Source: JAZKHE01 sp040385525 (lineage in GTDB: Bacteria > Bacteroidota > Bacteroidia > UBA4408). From it: a DNA stretch of 64,000 bases. The notes beneath the pieces were generated by a model. The model was not told the DNA's origin, did not search any database, and saw only the letters and a list, made by a program, of their open reading frames with translations. Below are positions 1-9,237 of the stretch, piece after piece (position 1 is the first letter of the stretch; every line of letters begins with the position of its first letter). The translations under genes and the position numbers were made by a program. The DNA lies in assembly GCA_040385525.1 (NCBI GenBank), contig JAZKHE010000004.1, forward strand, positions 310,001 through 374,000, in the 5' to 3' direction.

Positions 1-2520
1 CTTAATGTAGCATCAGCATTACCAGCTGCAACTGAATAAGTTACAGTATAAGTCATAGTTGCACCATTTTCGGCAGTAACCACAACTGTAGCTACGTTTG
101 TACCTGCGGTACCAGCAACATTACTTGCATTTGTAACTGAAGTTAATGTAGCTAAAGCGTATGTTTTAATTGCAGTTACAGTTGCACCACCAGTAGTTCC
201 AAATGGTAAACTAACAGTATAAGCAGTTATTGACGAAACAAACGAAGGAGCTAACGTTCCAATACTTGTTGTTAAACTACTTAACGTAGCATCAGAACTA
301 ACTGAAGTAGCAACGCTGTAAGTTACAGTATAAGTAGAAGTACTTCCATTTTGCGCAGTTACAACTACTGTTGCAACATTTGCTCCAGCAGTACCAGCAA
401 CGTTAGTTGCAGGGGTATTTGATGTAACTGTAGCAAAAGCATCTGCTAAAGTCGGTGTTAAATTAGCAGCTCCTGATGAACTCATTGGTAATAAAACTGT
501 ATAGTTAAATGTACCACTAGTAAATGCAGGGTTTAATGAACCTTGACTTGAAGTTAAGTCAGCTAAACTTGAGTTTGTACTTGCTGGAGTAATGTTATAA
601 ACTACAGTATAAGTAGATGTAGTAATACCGTCTTGAGCAGTTACAACTATTGTAACCGTGTTTGCAGGAGCAGTTCCAGCTACATCCGAAGCGGGAGTTA
701 CAACAGCATTAGCACCAGCATTATTAGTAACAACTACCGCTGTTTCAGAACCAGTTGTACCAAATGGTAAAGTAACCGTGTAATTTGTAACAGACGATAC
801 AAATGTAGGACTTAACGTTCCGTTACTTGGTGTAATTGAATTTAATGTTGCATCGTTAGCTAGAGCAACAGCAACGTTAAACGTAACTGTATAAGTAGCA
901 GTTGTTGTACCATTTTGAGCAGTTACAATTACTGTAGCCACATTATTTGGTGCAGTAGTTACATCTGTTGCATTTGTATTAGATGTAACAGTAGCAGTTG
1001 CATCAGCTAATGTAGGAGTTACAGAGGCAGAGCCTGTAGTTCCTGATGGTAAAGTAACTGTGTAACTATTAGTACCTGAAGCAAAAGCAGGAGATAACAC
1101 ACCAGCACTTGGAACCAAGTTGCTTAAGTTAGCATTTGAACTTCCTGGATCAACACTGTAAGTTACAGTGTAAGTACTAGTTGCGCCACTTTGTGCAGTT
1201 ACAACTACTGTTGCAACGTTTGCTCCAGCACTACCTGCTACGTTAGTTGCAGAAGTATTTGAAGAAACAGTTGAAAGTGTTGAAGACAATGTAGGAGTTA
1301 AATTAGCTCCACCTGTTGTTCCAAATGGTAAACTAACGGTGTAATTTAATGTTCCGCTTGCAAATACTGGACTTAAAGTACCAACACTTGTTGTTAAAGC
1401 ACTTAAGCTAGAGTTTGTGTTAGCTGGAGTAACATTGTAAGTTACAGTATAAGTCATCGTTGTTATTCCATCTTGAGCTGTAACTACAACGGTTGCAGTA
1501 TTTGCTGGAGAAGTTCCTCCTACGTTAGTTGCACTTGTAATCATAGTTGTAGCAGAAGCGTTAGTAGTTGCAGGAACTAATGTAGCTCCACCTGTTGTAC
1601 CAAATGGCAAAGTAACTGTATAGTTAGATGTACCAGAAGCAAAAGCAGGGTTTAAACTACCAGCACTTGATGATAAAGAGGCAAGCGTTGCATCATTATT
1701 AACTGCTGCTGCAACGTTAAATGTAACTGTATAAGTAGCAGTTGTTGTTCCATTTTGAGCAGTTACAATTACAGTAGCAACATTATTTGGTGCTGTAGTA
1801 ACATCTGTTGCGTTTGTGTTAGATGTTACAGTTGCTGTTGCATCTGCCAATGTTGGAGTTACAGAAGCTGAACCGGTTGTGCCTGATGGTAAAGTTACTG
1901 TGTAGCTATGTGTACCTGAAGCAAAAGCAGGAGATAAAGAACCTGCACTTGGCACCAAATTACTTAAATCAGCATTAGAATTACCAGCAGCTACGTTATA
2001 AGTAACTGTGTAAGTACTTGTTGAACCATTTTGTGCAGTAACAATTACTGTAGCAACATTTGCACCTGCTGTTCCGGCAACGTTTGATGCACCTGTATTA
2101 GAGCTAATAGTAGATAATGTAGTTGATCTAGTTGGTGTTACCGTTGCCCCTCCAGTTGAGCCAAATGGTAAGTTAACTGTGTAGTTTAATGTACCTGATG
2201 CAAAAACCGGAGAAAGTGTTCCAACGCTTGTTGTTAAAGCACTTAAGCTAGAGTTTGAGTTAGCTGGAGTAACATTATAAGTTACTGTATAAGTTGAAGT
2301 TGTAACTCCATCTTCAGCAGTTACAGCTACAGTCGCCTGGTTTGCAGGAGCTGTGCCTCCAACATTTGTTGCGCTAGTTATAATAGTTGTTGCTCCTGCA
2401 TTAGCAGTTGTTGGCACTAAATTAGCACCACCAGTTGATCCAAATGGCAGAGTAACATTGTAATTAGTTGTAGTAGAAGCGAATGTTGGACTTAAACTGC
2501 CTACACTTGAAGTTAAATTA
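1..2520 (-). repeat. Nine ~280-bp tandem cadherin-like domain repeats
   Basis: Equivalent points (cttaa.gtagcat-type boundary) occur at about 1, 280, 562, 841, 1122, 1402, 1681, 1962, 2242 and 2521, a period of 279-282 bp (93-94 residues). Each unit reads roughly as LSxLTxSxGTLSPxFxSGTxxYTV, an LPFGTTGGA turn, then ATVVVTAQNGxTxTYTVTY, which fits the Pfam cadherin-like beta-sandwich family. The units are not equivalent: they fall into three subtypes that recur in order, giving an ~840-bp super-period. Confidence 0.9.
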
Positions 2521-5500
2521 CTTAATGAAGCATTGTTACTTAATGGTTCACCTATTCTAATATTGTCAATATCAAAATAATAATCGGTAACACCACCTGA
2601 TTCAGCATAAAAACCTAACAATACATCTTGTCCAACATATGGAGCCAAATTGTACGATGCAGTTGTAAAACTTGTTGTTGGAGAATGACTCACATCATCA
2701 AAAGTTCCTAAAATTGTAAAATTCTGACCACAATCTGTTGAAATACCTATCAAAGCATAATCTGTTGCAGTAAAAGTAGTTGCGTTACTAGGGTAACCAG
2801 AATAGTTTACAAATCTATAATCAACTGTAAAAATAGTTGTAGAAGTTACAGCACCAACTTTAAACATTGTTGAAGAACCTCCACTTGGATTTGTGTTATA
2901 CACATTTATATTATACCCTTTTGATCCACCTTTACCATGGTTATTTAATACTTCCCATGATGAACCTTCCCATGTTGGCGGAATTGTACTTGTTGCATAC
3001 GATTCAAAATTCTCAGTATATGCCATTGCTACCGTTGGTAAAGTAGTTCTGTCATTTGAGTTAAAATTATTATTTCCTGTAAGTACCTCAGTAGCAATAA
3101 ATGCATTACCACTAAAAGTATAAGAACCAACAGCTGACATATTAACTGTACCAACTGTATATGTTCCAAAGGCACCTGGAGCCAAAGTTCCAGTATTTAT
3201 TACACTAGTTAAAGTAGTTACAATTGTTCCTCCTACAGTAACTGTAAGTGTCATATTATTAGTTGCAAAATTAACAGAAGATGCACCAACATTTTCAATA
3301 GATATTGATACACTTTCTGAAGCTGTAAAACATGCGTCTTCTATTGGTGTTACAACATCAACAGCTCTAATATCTAAAGCTGGAATTACGTCTAAATTAA
3401 AAGCATCTACACCTAAACCATAAGATGCACCTGCACCAGCTGTAGTACCTTGAGTTATTAAATAAAAATTTGTTCCATTAGCGTAAGATGCAGGTACAGT
3501 TGCAGAATATAAATACCAACCATCAGCTCCTACCGTTGGCGCTGTAGTTGATAATCTAAATACTTCTAAAATTTGTAAGGCTCCTGTTAAACTTTTATTT
3601 GTATTAACATGCAAACGTATTCTGTCAGAAACATCACTCGATGCATCTCTATACACCCAAATATCAACCTTCATTGCAGCACCACCGCTTATATTAAAAG
3701 CTGGACTAAACAACAAAGCATCTGAGTTATTATACACTTTACTCATACATCCTGATCCTTCAGCAGTACCAGCAACTTCGCCAGAAGCGTTTATACCCCA
3801 GTTGGTAGTGCCCGATAATAGCTGTGTTGACCAACATGGATTTGGAGTATTAAAACCTTCAAAATAAGGTAAAGATGTTATTGCATTACATTGTGTAGTA
3901 AATGTAGTTATAGCACTCCAAGTACTTTGTGTACCTCCACAATTTGCTCTTACTTTAAACGTATAAGCAGTGCTTGCATTTAACGATGTTAAAGTTGCAA
4001 CATTAGTTGTATAAGATGCAGTTGGAGTTCCTGTAAATGTATAAGGAATGCCACCGTATTCAATATCCCAAGCAGTTTCTGAACCACCTTGTGTCCAAGT
4101 AATAACAGCCGTAGTAGGCGTTAGGTTAGTTACCATAATATTGCTTACTGGTGAGCAAGCTGGAGCTTCGCTAACTTCAAAATCATCTATGTTAAAACCT
4201 CTTCCATAACCAGAAATACCTTCTAATGCAATGTAATATGATGCTGACGGGTTTGGTAAAGTAACATTATATTCAGTCCATGCTAAATTTTCATTTGAGA
4301 TTGATGTTCCAATTCTTGTCCAAGTTCCAGCAGGAGTTGTTTTATAGTAAATACCCAAACTATCTAAGTCACCTGTCCAATTTACGTTTGCATAATAGAA
4401 CTTTAGTTTTGGTGTAGTTAATGATGTTAAATTTAATGGAGGTGTAATCAGTTTAGTTTTAGGACCAGATGAATTGGTTCTAAACTCTGCCATTCTTGAA
4501 CCAGTTCTTGGAGATATGGATCCATCGCCATTAGCAGTTACAGAAGCCCAATTTATTGCTCCGCTAACATATTGTTGAGTCCAACAAGTTGGTAAAGAAA
4601 CCGATTCAAAACCTTCTACAAAAGGAAAAGAACCAATTGAAGCACAAGGTGTTGTGAAATTAACCGTTGAACTCCATGCGCTTTGCGCTCCACCACAATT
4701 TGCTCTTACTTTAACTGAATAATTTGTATTACCCAATAAACCAGATAATGCAGCTGGATTAGCACTAAAAGAAGTGGTTGGTGTACCTGTAAACGTATAA
4801 GGGGCAACACCGTACTCAACATCCCACATGGTTTCACCGCTACCATTTGTCCAACTTAAAGCTGCAGTTGATGCAGTAATGTTATACGCAGCTAATGCTG
4901 AAATTGCAGCACAAGCAGGCGCGGCATAAGTATATTCATCCGCTCCAATATCACCTGGATTATTTCTTGCTTGACCATCAATATCAGTTGTTACCCAAGC
5001 TAAAGTTAATGTAGTAACTCCATCTAAACCAACAGAATTGCTGTGTAAATCTATAGGCGCATCAGCAAAAGCTGGTGCTATAGCAACTGAGTTTAAATCG
5101 TTATCTGTTGGAGTTGTAATAGCTGTATTAAAAGCGGCTATTGTAGCTTGGCTTACAGTATTTGTTATAGCTACAAAACCATTAGTCGTATTTGCTATGT
5201 GGTAATTATTATAATTAACCTCAGATGAAGCTGCACCAAGTAAAGTTCCACTTGTTGTTCTAATTCCACAATGAACAGCAACACCAGCTTGCGCTCCTGT
5301 GCTATTTGAAAAAATATTGTTTCTAATATTGTTTGCAGGATTTGAACCACCTAACTCCAAACATACTGAACTTAAATTTGGAGAACTAGAACCATCAATT
5401 GCAATTGAATTATTATCTATATCATAAGACGAACCAACACCACCTGAACCTAATAAAATCCCTTTAATAGCTCTTGTAGCAGTAGCTGTACCTGTATGAG

Positions 5501-7172
5501 CTGAAGTAATATCAGAAATAAAATTGTTGTAAGCCTTTAAATTAGCAGTTGTTGAAGCTGCTAAATTTATCAATTCCATTCCATGAATACCGCTTGTAGA
5601 AGTTGTACTCGTATTTCTAATTCCTCTTACTTTATTGTTGTATACTAAAGAATTACCAACTACTGCATCTAAAAAAATACCTCTTGTTGAAACAGCAGCA
5701 GTTGTAGTAATATTTTGCACTATACAATTAAAAATTTTTACGCCAGATTGGTTGAATGCTCTTATACCATAAGTTGTATTAGCACCAGCACCAATATCAC
5801 CAGTTGGTGTACCAGCATAATCAGCACCAATTTTAGTTACACCACTTGCTTCAGTTCCTATTTCGTTACCAAACTCAAGGAAAGTGGCATTACCATTTAA
5901 AAAAATACCACTGTAAGTATTGCTAATAGTTAAATTGTAATATCTGTTGTTTGCGTTGGCTCCTGTTGAATTGGTTGGTGTTACACCTCCACCAGTTGTA
6001 CTTGCAGTTTGCAAAATACCAATAGTATTTGTGTTTACTCTATTTAAACTAATTGCACAATTTTTAATAATATTGTCTATTGCACCATCAGTAGCGGTTC
6101 TATTCTTTAGTAAATAACCATATTCCATACGGGTATTACCAGTTGTATTGGCAGCATCATCTCGTACATCAATACCGTCAAATCTTAAATAATCGCCACC
6201 ATTAATAGCAATTACAGCATCAGTAGTTCCTAGACCATTAACACCCGAAACAATTGGATTTGCTCCAGCTCCACTTTTTTGAAAAGTAATAGTATTAGCA
6301 CCTGTACCAGTAGCGTTAATAGTTAAAGGTGTATTTGTAAATACTTGTCCCGCAGAAACATTAAAAACTATTGAATTGGGCAATGGACTACAAACAACGG
6401 TATTATTTAACCAATTAACTGCATCAGTAAAATTATTAAAATTTGAACCTGTGGTAGCTAAAGTATTATTTATGGTAAATGTGCCAACTGAAGCTAATGG
6501 CGATACTGCAGAAGTAAGCAAAACATCATCGAGAGCTACAGGCGCACCAGTTCCACCTGAATTATCATTTTTCCATGTAAAAATTATTCTTACAGTTGAT
6601 GAAGAAGCACAATTATTTATAAAAGATTGTGGAATTGCAATATTAATATTTTGAACAGGTGTAGTAGCTGAATATCTACCAAGCAAATTTGCACTTGCAA
6701 TAGCAGTTCCCGAATTAGATGGAGTTCCAACTACAGGAGTAACCGTATTTGGAGCAACATAAACTAATAATTCATCCCAAGTTGCATCATTTGTATTACA
6801 AATTAAGTTAAAACTTAAATTTACATTAGTTTCGCCAGATGGCACAGTAACATCTCTGTAAAAGTGAACAGTTGATGAACTTCCGATTGTATAAGTATGT
6901 ACTCCTCCATTAGTAATGTAAGCCGAGTTAGTCATAAAGGCTGATGCCCCAACGCCTACAGACCAAGTATTTACAGCTGCACCATTTACAACAGTCCAAC
7001 CATTACTAGCGAAATCACCGCCCAATTCAAAGTTACCACCATTCGCAGTACCTATAATTGTTGTTTGTGCTTTTAAACCGCTTGAAAAAGCAATAATAGC
7101 AACTAAAACAAGAGTAAATTTACTTAGCCAATTTAGCCCTGTAAATTTGTTTTTTGAGTAATTGTGTTTCAT
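1..7172 (-). CDS. Giant secreted multidomain surface protein, 3' end off window
   Basis: Reading leftwards from ATG at 7172, about 2390 residues are open to the window edge, so the C-terminus (where a type IX secretion sorting domain would be expected) is not visible. A signal peptide ends at about residue 36 (SSGLKAQ). It is followed by a choice-of-anchor-like jelly-roll region (~38-218), a parallel beta-helix region rich in Asn-ladder segments (~280-745), a fibronectin III domain (~750-840), a choice-of-anchor J/MAM-like domain opening FVEGFESVSLPTCW (~845-998), a second Fn3 (~1008-1095), a second MAM-like domain (~1098-1258), a CARDB-like domain (~1261-1371), a third anchor-like domain (~1378-1545), then at least nine cadherin-like beta-sandwich repeats. 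Such proteins are usually surface adhesins exported by the type IX system; export route and adhesive role are inferences. Composition is Thr/Ser/Ala/Asn-rich and nearly Lys-free in the repeats. Confidence 0.93.
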   Translation of the reverse strand, partial: MKHNYSKNKFTGLNWLSKFTLVLVAIIAFSSGLKAQTTIIGTANGGNFELGGDFASNGWTVVNGAAVNTWSVGVGASAFMTNSAYITNGGVHTYTIGSSSTVHFYRDVTVPSGETNVNLSFNLICNTNDATWDELLVYVAPNTVTPVVGTPSNSGTAIASANLLGRYSATTPVQNINIAIPQSFINNCASSSTVRIIFTWKNDNSGGTGAPVALDDVLLTSAVSPLASVGTFTINNTLATTGSNFNNFTDAVNWLNNTVVCSPLPNSIVFNVSAGQVFTNTPLTINATGTGANTITFQKSGAGANPIVSGVNGLGTTDAVIAINGGDYLRFDGIDVRDDAANTTGNTRMEYGYLLKNRTATDGAIDNIIKNCAISLNRVNTNTIGILQTASTTGGGVTPTNSTGANANNRYYNLTISNTYSGIFLNGNATFLEFGNEIGTEASGVTKIGADYAGTPTGDIGAGANTTYGIRAFNQSGVKIFNCIVQNITTTAAVSTRGIFLDAVVGNSLVYNNKVRGIRNTSTTSTSGIHGMELINLAASTTANLKAYNNFISDITSAHTGTATATRAIKGILLGSGGVGSSYDIDNNSIAIDGSSSPNLSSVCLELGGSNPANNIRNNIFSNSTGAQAGVAVHCGIRTTSGTLLGAASSEVNYNNYHIANTTNGFVAITNTVSQATIAAFNTAITTPTDNDLNSVAIAPAFADAPIDLHSNSVGLDGVTTLTLAWVTTDIDGQARNNPGDIGADEYTYAAPACAAISALAAYNITASTAALSWTNGSGETMWDVEYGVAPYTFTGTPTTSFSANPAALSGLLGNTNYSVKVRANCGGAQSAWSSTVNFTTPCASIGSFPFVEGFESVSLPTCWTQQYVSGAINWASVTANGDGSISPRTGSRMAEFRTNSSGPKTKLITPPLNLTSLTTPKLKFYYANVNWTGDLDSLGIYYKTTPAGTWTRIGTSISNENLAWTEYNVTLPNPSASYYIALEGISGYGRGFNIDDFEVSEAPACSPVSNIMVTNLTPTTAVITWTQGGSETAWDIEYGGIPYTFTGTPTASYTTNVATLTSLNASTAYTFKVRANCGGTQSTWSAITTFTTQCNAITSLPYFEGFNTPNPCWSTQLLSGTTNWGINASGEVAGTAEGSGCMSKVYNNSDALLFSPAFNISGGAAMKVDIWVYRDASSDVSDRIRLHVNTNKSLTGALQILEVFRLSTTAPTVGADGWYLYSATVPASYANGTNFYLITQGTTAGAGASYGLGVDAFNLDVIPALDIRAVDVVTPIEDACFTASESVSISIENVGASSVNFATNNMTLTVTVGGTIVTTLTSVINTGTLAPGAFGTYTVGTVNMSAVGSYTFSGNAFIATEVLTGNNNFNSNDRTTLPTVAMAYTENFESYATSTIPPTWEGSSWEVLNNHGKGGSKGYNINVYNTNPSGGSSTMFKVGAVTSTTIFTVDYRFVNYSGYPSNATTFTATDYALIGISTDCGQNFTILGTFDDVSHSPTTSFTTASYNLAPYVGQDVLLGFYAESGGVTDYYFDIDNIRIGEPLSNNASLSNLTSSVGSLSPTFASTTTNYNVTLPFGSTGGANLVPTTANAGATTIITSATNVGGTAPANQATVAVTAEDGVTTSTYTVTYNVTPANSNSSLSALTTSVGTLSPVFASGTLNYTVNLPFGSTGGATVTPTRSTTLSTISSNTGASNVAGTAGANVATVIVTAQNGSTSTYTVTYNVAAGNSNADLSNLVPSAGSLSPAFASGTHSYTVTLPSGTTGSASVTPTLADATATVTSNTNATDVTTAPNNVATVIVTAQNGTTTATYTVTFNVAAAVNNDATLASLSSSAGSLNPAFASGTSNYTVTLPFGTTGGATLVPATTNASATTMITSATNVGGTSPANTATVVVTAQDGITTMTYTVTYNVTPANTNSSLSALTTSVGTLSPVFASGTLNYTVSLPFGTTGGANLTPTLSSTLSTVSSNTSATNVAGSAGANVATVVVTAQSGATSTYTVTYSVDPGSSNANLSNLVPSAGVLSPAFASGTNSYTVTLPSGTTGSASVTPTLADATATVTSNTNATDVTTAPNNVATVIVTAQNGTTTATYTVTFNVAVALANDATLNSITPSNGTLSPTFVSSVTNYTVTLPFGTTGSETAVVVTNNAGANAVVTPASDVAGTAPANTVTIVVTAQDGITTSTYTVVYNITPASTNSSLADLTSSQGSLNPAFTSGTFNYTVLLPMSSSGAANLTPTLADAFATVTSNTPATNVAGTAGANVATVVVTAQNGSTSTYTVTYSVATSVSSDATLSSLTTSIGTLAPSFVSSITAYTVSLPFGTTGGATVTAIKTYALATLTSVTNASNVAGTAGTNVATVVVTAENGATMTYTVTYSVAAGNADATL

Positions 7173-7210
7173 ATATATTTATTTATTTATTAAAGTTTTT
7201 TATTAAAAAG

Positions 7211-7242
7211 CTAAATTAACAAATGATTGTGAATAAAAACAA
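7211..7242 (-). promoter_or_regulatory. Possible promoter of the giant surface protein gene
   Basis: On the minus strand TTG (7242-7240) and TAATTTAG (7218-7211) are 21 nt apart, close to the Bacteroidota TTG / TAnnTTTG pattern with one mismatch at the -7 box. It lies 39 nt before the ATG. Confidence 0.25.
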
Positions 7243-7319
7243 ACACACAACAAACTTTAACATTACAATGTTTTCAACAAGTTTTCAAGATGCTAAAAAA
7301 CAGTATTTTATGTTAAAAA

Positions 7320-7350
7320 TTGTAAATAATACTGCCAAAATTTAATATTG
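7320..7350 (+). promoter_or_regulatory. Possible promoter of the 49-aa ORF
   Basis: TTG at 7320-7322 is followed after 20 nt by TAATATTG at 7343-7350, one mismatch from TAnnTTTG, 38 nt before the ATG at 7389. Confidence 0.3.
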
Positions 7351-7388
7351 GTTCAACTTTTGCGTTACTTTAATTAAAATATAATAAA

Positions 7389-7538
7389 ATGAGAACAGCA
7401 GCAAAAAAAAGCAGAACAGAATTTAGCGAAAATTATAAGTTAAAAATAGACGCAAAAACAGTTATTACACTTAAAACTAAAGAAGCCGTTAAAGCTTGGT
7501 TAGAAAGATACCCAAAGGCAGTGCTTATTGAGCAATAA
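7389..7538 (+). CDS. Small basic protein, 49 aa, unknown
   Basis: A 49-residue ORF starts at ATG 7389 and ends at TAA 7536-7538. It is Lys/Arg-rich at the N-terminus (MRTAAKKSRTEF) and ends in an amphipathic stretch (AVKAWLERYPKAVLIEQ). It has no signal peptide or membrane segment. It lies alone between the giant surface gene (divergent) and ubiE, with a promoter-like sequence upstream. The Lys/Glu-rich composition is normal for a soluble host protein and its codons match the surrounding genes, so it is probably a real, short, conserved-type hypothetical. No function can be assigned. Confidence 0.6.
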   Translation: MRTAAKKSRTEFSENYKLKIDAKTVITLKTKEAVKAWLERYPKAVLIEQ

Positions 7539-7587
7539 TTATTATTACTCTAAAATAAGTATAGCCATTAAGTTTGAACATTTTACT

Positions 7588-7595
7588 TACTTTTG
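7588..7595 (+). promoter_or_regulatory. -7 box of ubiE promoter
   Basis: TACTTTTG matches TAnnTTTG exactly and lies 22 nt before the ubiE ATG. No TTG stands at the usual distance upstream. It also argues against the longer TTG-initiated reading frame beginning at 7593, which would start inside the promoter. Confidence 0.5.
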
Positions 7596-7616
7596 CGTTC
7601 CTACTTTAAAACAAAT

Positions 7617-8336
7617 ATGACTGTAACTCCTTATAAAAACGATAAAAGTAAGCGCGAACAAGTGGAAACAATGTTTGATAACATTGCTCCTAAATATGAT
7701 TTTTTAAACCGTGTTTTATCTTTAGGAATTGATATTATTTGGCGAAAAAAAGCCATTAAAAAACTTAAAGCAGATTCTCCAAAATTAATTTTAGATATTG
7801 CTACAGGCACTGGAGATTTTGCTTTAGAAGCACTTTCGCTTAATCCGGATAAAATTATTGGCGTTGATATTTCGGAAGGAATGCTAGAAATGGGCAGAAA
7901 AAAAATGGCTGCCAAAAATCTTTCGCACAAAATTGAATTAGTAAAAGGCGATTCAGAAAAATTAAACTTTAACGACAATACATTTGATGCTGTTACTGTA
8001 GCTTTTGGCGTACGTAACTTTGAAAATTTAGAAAAAGGTTTAGCCGATATTTACAGAGTTTTAAAACCAAACGGTAAACTTGTTGTGTTAGAATTTTCTA
8101 ATCCAAAAAAATTCCCAATAAAACAATTCTACAAATTTTATTCGAGTAAAATTTTACCTAAAATTGGAAATTCAATTTCTAAAGATAAATCGGCTTACAC
8201 TTATTTACCCGAGTCTGTAGAGGCTTTTCCAGATGGAGCAAATTTTACAAACGTAATGCAAAAAGTAAGTTTTACAGCAACTAGTGTTACTTCGCTTAGC
8301 GGAGGCATTGCTTCTATTTACACAGGCAAGAAATAA
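7617..8336 (+). CDS. ubiE: Demethylmenaquinone/ubiquinone methyltransferase UbiE (MenG)
   Basis: A class I SAM-dependent methyltransferase of 239 aa that would perform the last C-methylation of menaquinone. The sequence opens MTVTPYKNDKSKREQV, then FDNIAPKYDFLNRVLSLGID, which is the UbiE signature, followed by the SAM-binding loop LDIATGTGDFAL (~61-72) and the second signature VAFGVRNFENLEKGL (~129-143). The ATG at 7617 is chosen because family members begin at this point and a perfect -7 box sits just upstream. Its length is normal for the family. porT follows after 27 nt, a gene pair often seen in Bacteroidota. Confidence 0.96.
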   Translation: MTVTPYKNDKSKREQVETMFDNIAPKYDFLNRVLSLGIDIIWRKKAIKKLKADSPKLILDIATGTGDFALEALSLNPDKIIGVDISEGMLEMGRKKMAAKNLSHKIELVKGDSEKLNFNDNTFDAVTVAFGVRNFENLEKGLADIYRVLKPNGKLVVLEFSNPKKFPIKQFYKFYSSKILPKIGNSISKDKSAYTYLPESVEAFPDGANFTNVMQKVSFTATSVTSLSGGIASIYTGKK

Positions 8337-8339
8337 TAA

Positions 8340-8347
8340 TACCTTTG
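8340..8347 (+). promoter_or_regulatory. -7 box upstream of porT
   Basis: TACCTTTG is a perfect TAnnTTTG match right after the ubiE stop and 17 nt before the porT start, so porT may have its own promoter besides read-through. No well-spaced TTG was found. Confidence 0.45.
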
Positions 8348-8363
8348 TTGCGTTATACTAGCT

Positions 8364-9068
8364 GTGCAAACTAAAAACTACACTTTAATTGTTTTATTTA
8401 TTTTTTCTTTTTCCAATTTATTTGGACAAAAAGAGAAAATGAAAAACATGCAATTTTACGATGAAGATATTATTCATTTTGGGTTTGCATTAGGTGTAAA
8501 TAAAACTGATTTTGCCATTCAACATGCTGATAATTTTTACTCTTTTGATAGTCTTTATAGTGTTGAAAACATTGGCTTATCTGGTTTTAACATAGGTATA
8601 GTTTCTGACTTAAGAATGGGCAATTATTTAAATTTACGTTTTGTGCCAACAATATCTTTTGCAACCCGACAAATTACGTATCAGTTTGTTTCTAAAACAC
8701 AATCTTTTAGTTCTACAAAAGAAATAGAGTCTACATTTATTTATTTACCATTTGCAATCAAGTACAAATCGCAACGCCATAATAATTACAGAGTTTATGT
8801 ACATTCTGGAGTAAATTGGGGCTGGGATATCGCTTCAAAAAAAGATGCCGTAGAAGACTTAAACCATCCTATTCGCTTAAAGAAAAATGACTTTATGTAT
8901 GAGTTTGGAGCTGGCTTTGATATTTATTTTGAATACTTTAAATTTTCGCCAGAAGTTAAATATTCATTAGGTTTAAGAAATATGCTTGAGCCCTCAAAAA
9001 ACGTTTATAGTAATTCTTTAAAAGGTTTAAATTCTAGAGTTTTAATGCTTAGTTTTACTTTTGAATAA
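8364..9068 (+). CDS. porT: Type IX secretion system protein PorT
   Basis: A 234-aa outer-membrane beta-barrel protein with a signal peptide (MQTKNYTLIVLFIFSFSNLFGQ). PorT is needed for type IX secretion of gingipain-type and adhesin cargo across the outer membrane. Family features seen are IHFGFALGVNKTDF near residue 35, LRFVPTISFATRQITY (~93-108), FIYLPFAIKYKSQR (~125-138) and FSPEVKYSLGLRNML near 195. Start codon is GTG at 8364; this start is needed for an intact signal peptide. The position directly after ubiE supports the assignment. A PorT gene implies that the large surface protein at the left edge may be a type IX substrate, which is an inference. Confidence 0.87.
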   Translation: MQTKNYTLIVLFIFSFSNLFGQKEKMKNMQFYDEDIIHFGFALGVNKTDFAIQHADNFYSFDSLYSVENIGLSGFNIGIVSDLRMGNYLNLRFVPTISFATRQITYQFVSKTQSFSSTKEIESTFIYLPFAIKYKSQRHNNYRVYVHSGVNWGWDIASKKDAVEDLNHPIRLKKNDFMYEFGAGFDIYFEYFKFSPEVKYSLGLRNMLEPSKNVYSNSLKGLNSRVLMLSFTFE

Positions 9069-9237
9069 TTTAGAGAAAAGTTATAAAGTTTAAAGGTTGG
9101 AAAGTTTTAATTTGGTGAATTATGGAGTTGATGAATTGTTGAATTGATAAAGCAGAAAACAATTCACCGCAAACTGAAAACCATAAACTAAAAACTGCAA
9201 ACCGTAAACAAAAAAAGTAGCTGAAAATAAAAAAACA
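9069..9237. repeat. Degenerate intergenic repeat tract (left copy)
   Basis: This gap carries low-complexity text built from short near-repeats such as ggttggaaagtttt, ttgaattgataaa and aaactgcaaaccgtaaac. Similar wording (aagttggaaggttag, gagaattgataaa) recurs at 10818-10900, on the other side of the flavoprotein gene. There is no ORF. Confidence 0.5.

Noticed and set aside
1..2520. CRISPR-like spacing of repeats
   Set aside because: The ~280-bp repeats lie in an open frame and encode cadherin-like domains; there are no ~30-nt repeats with unique spacers.
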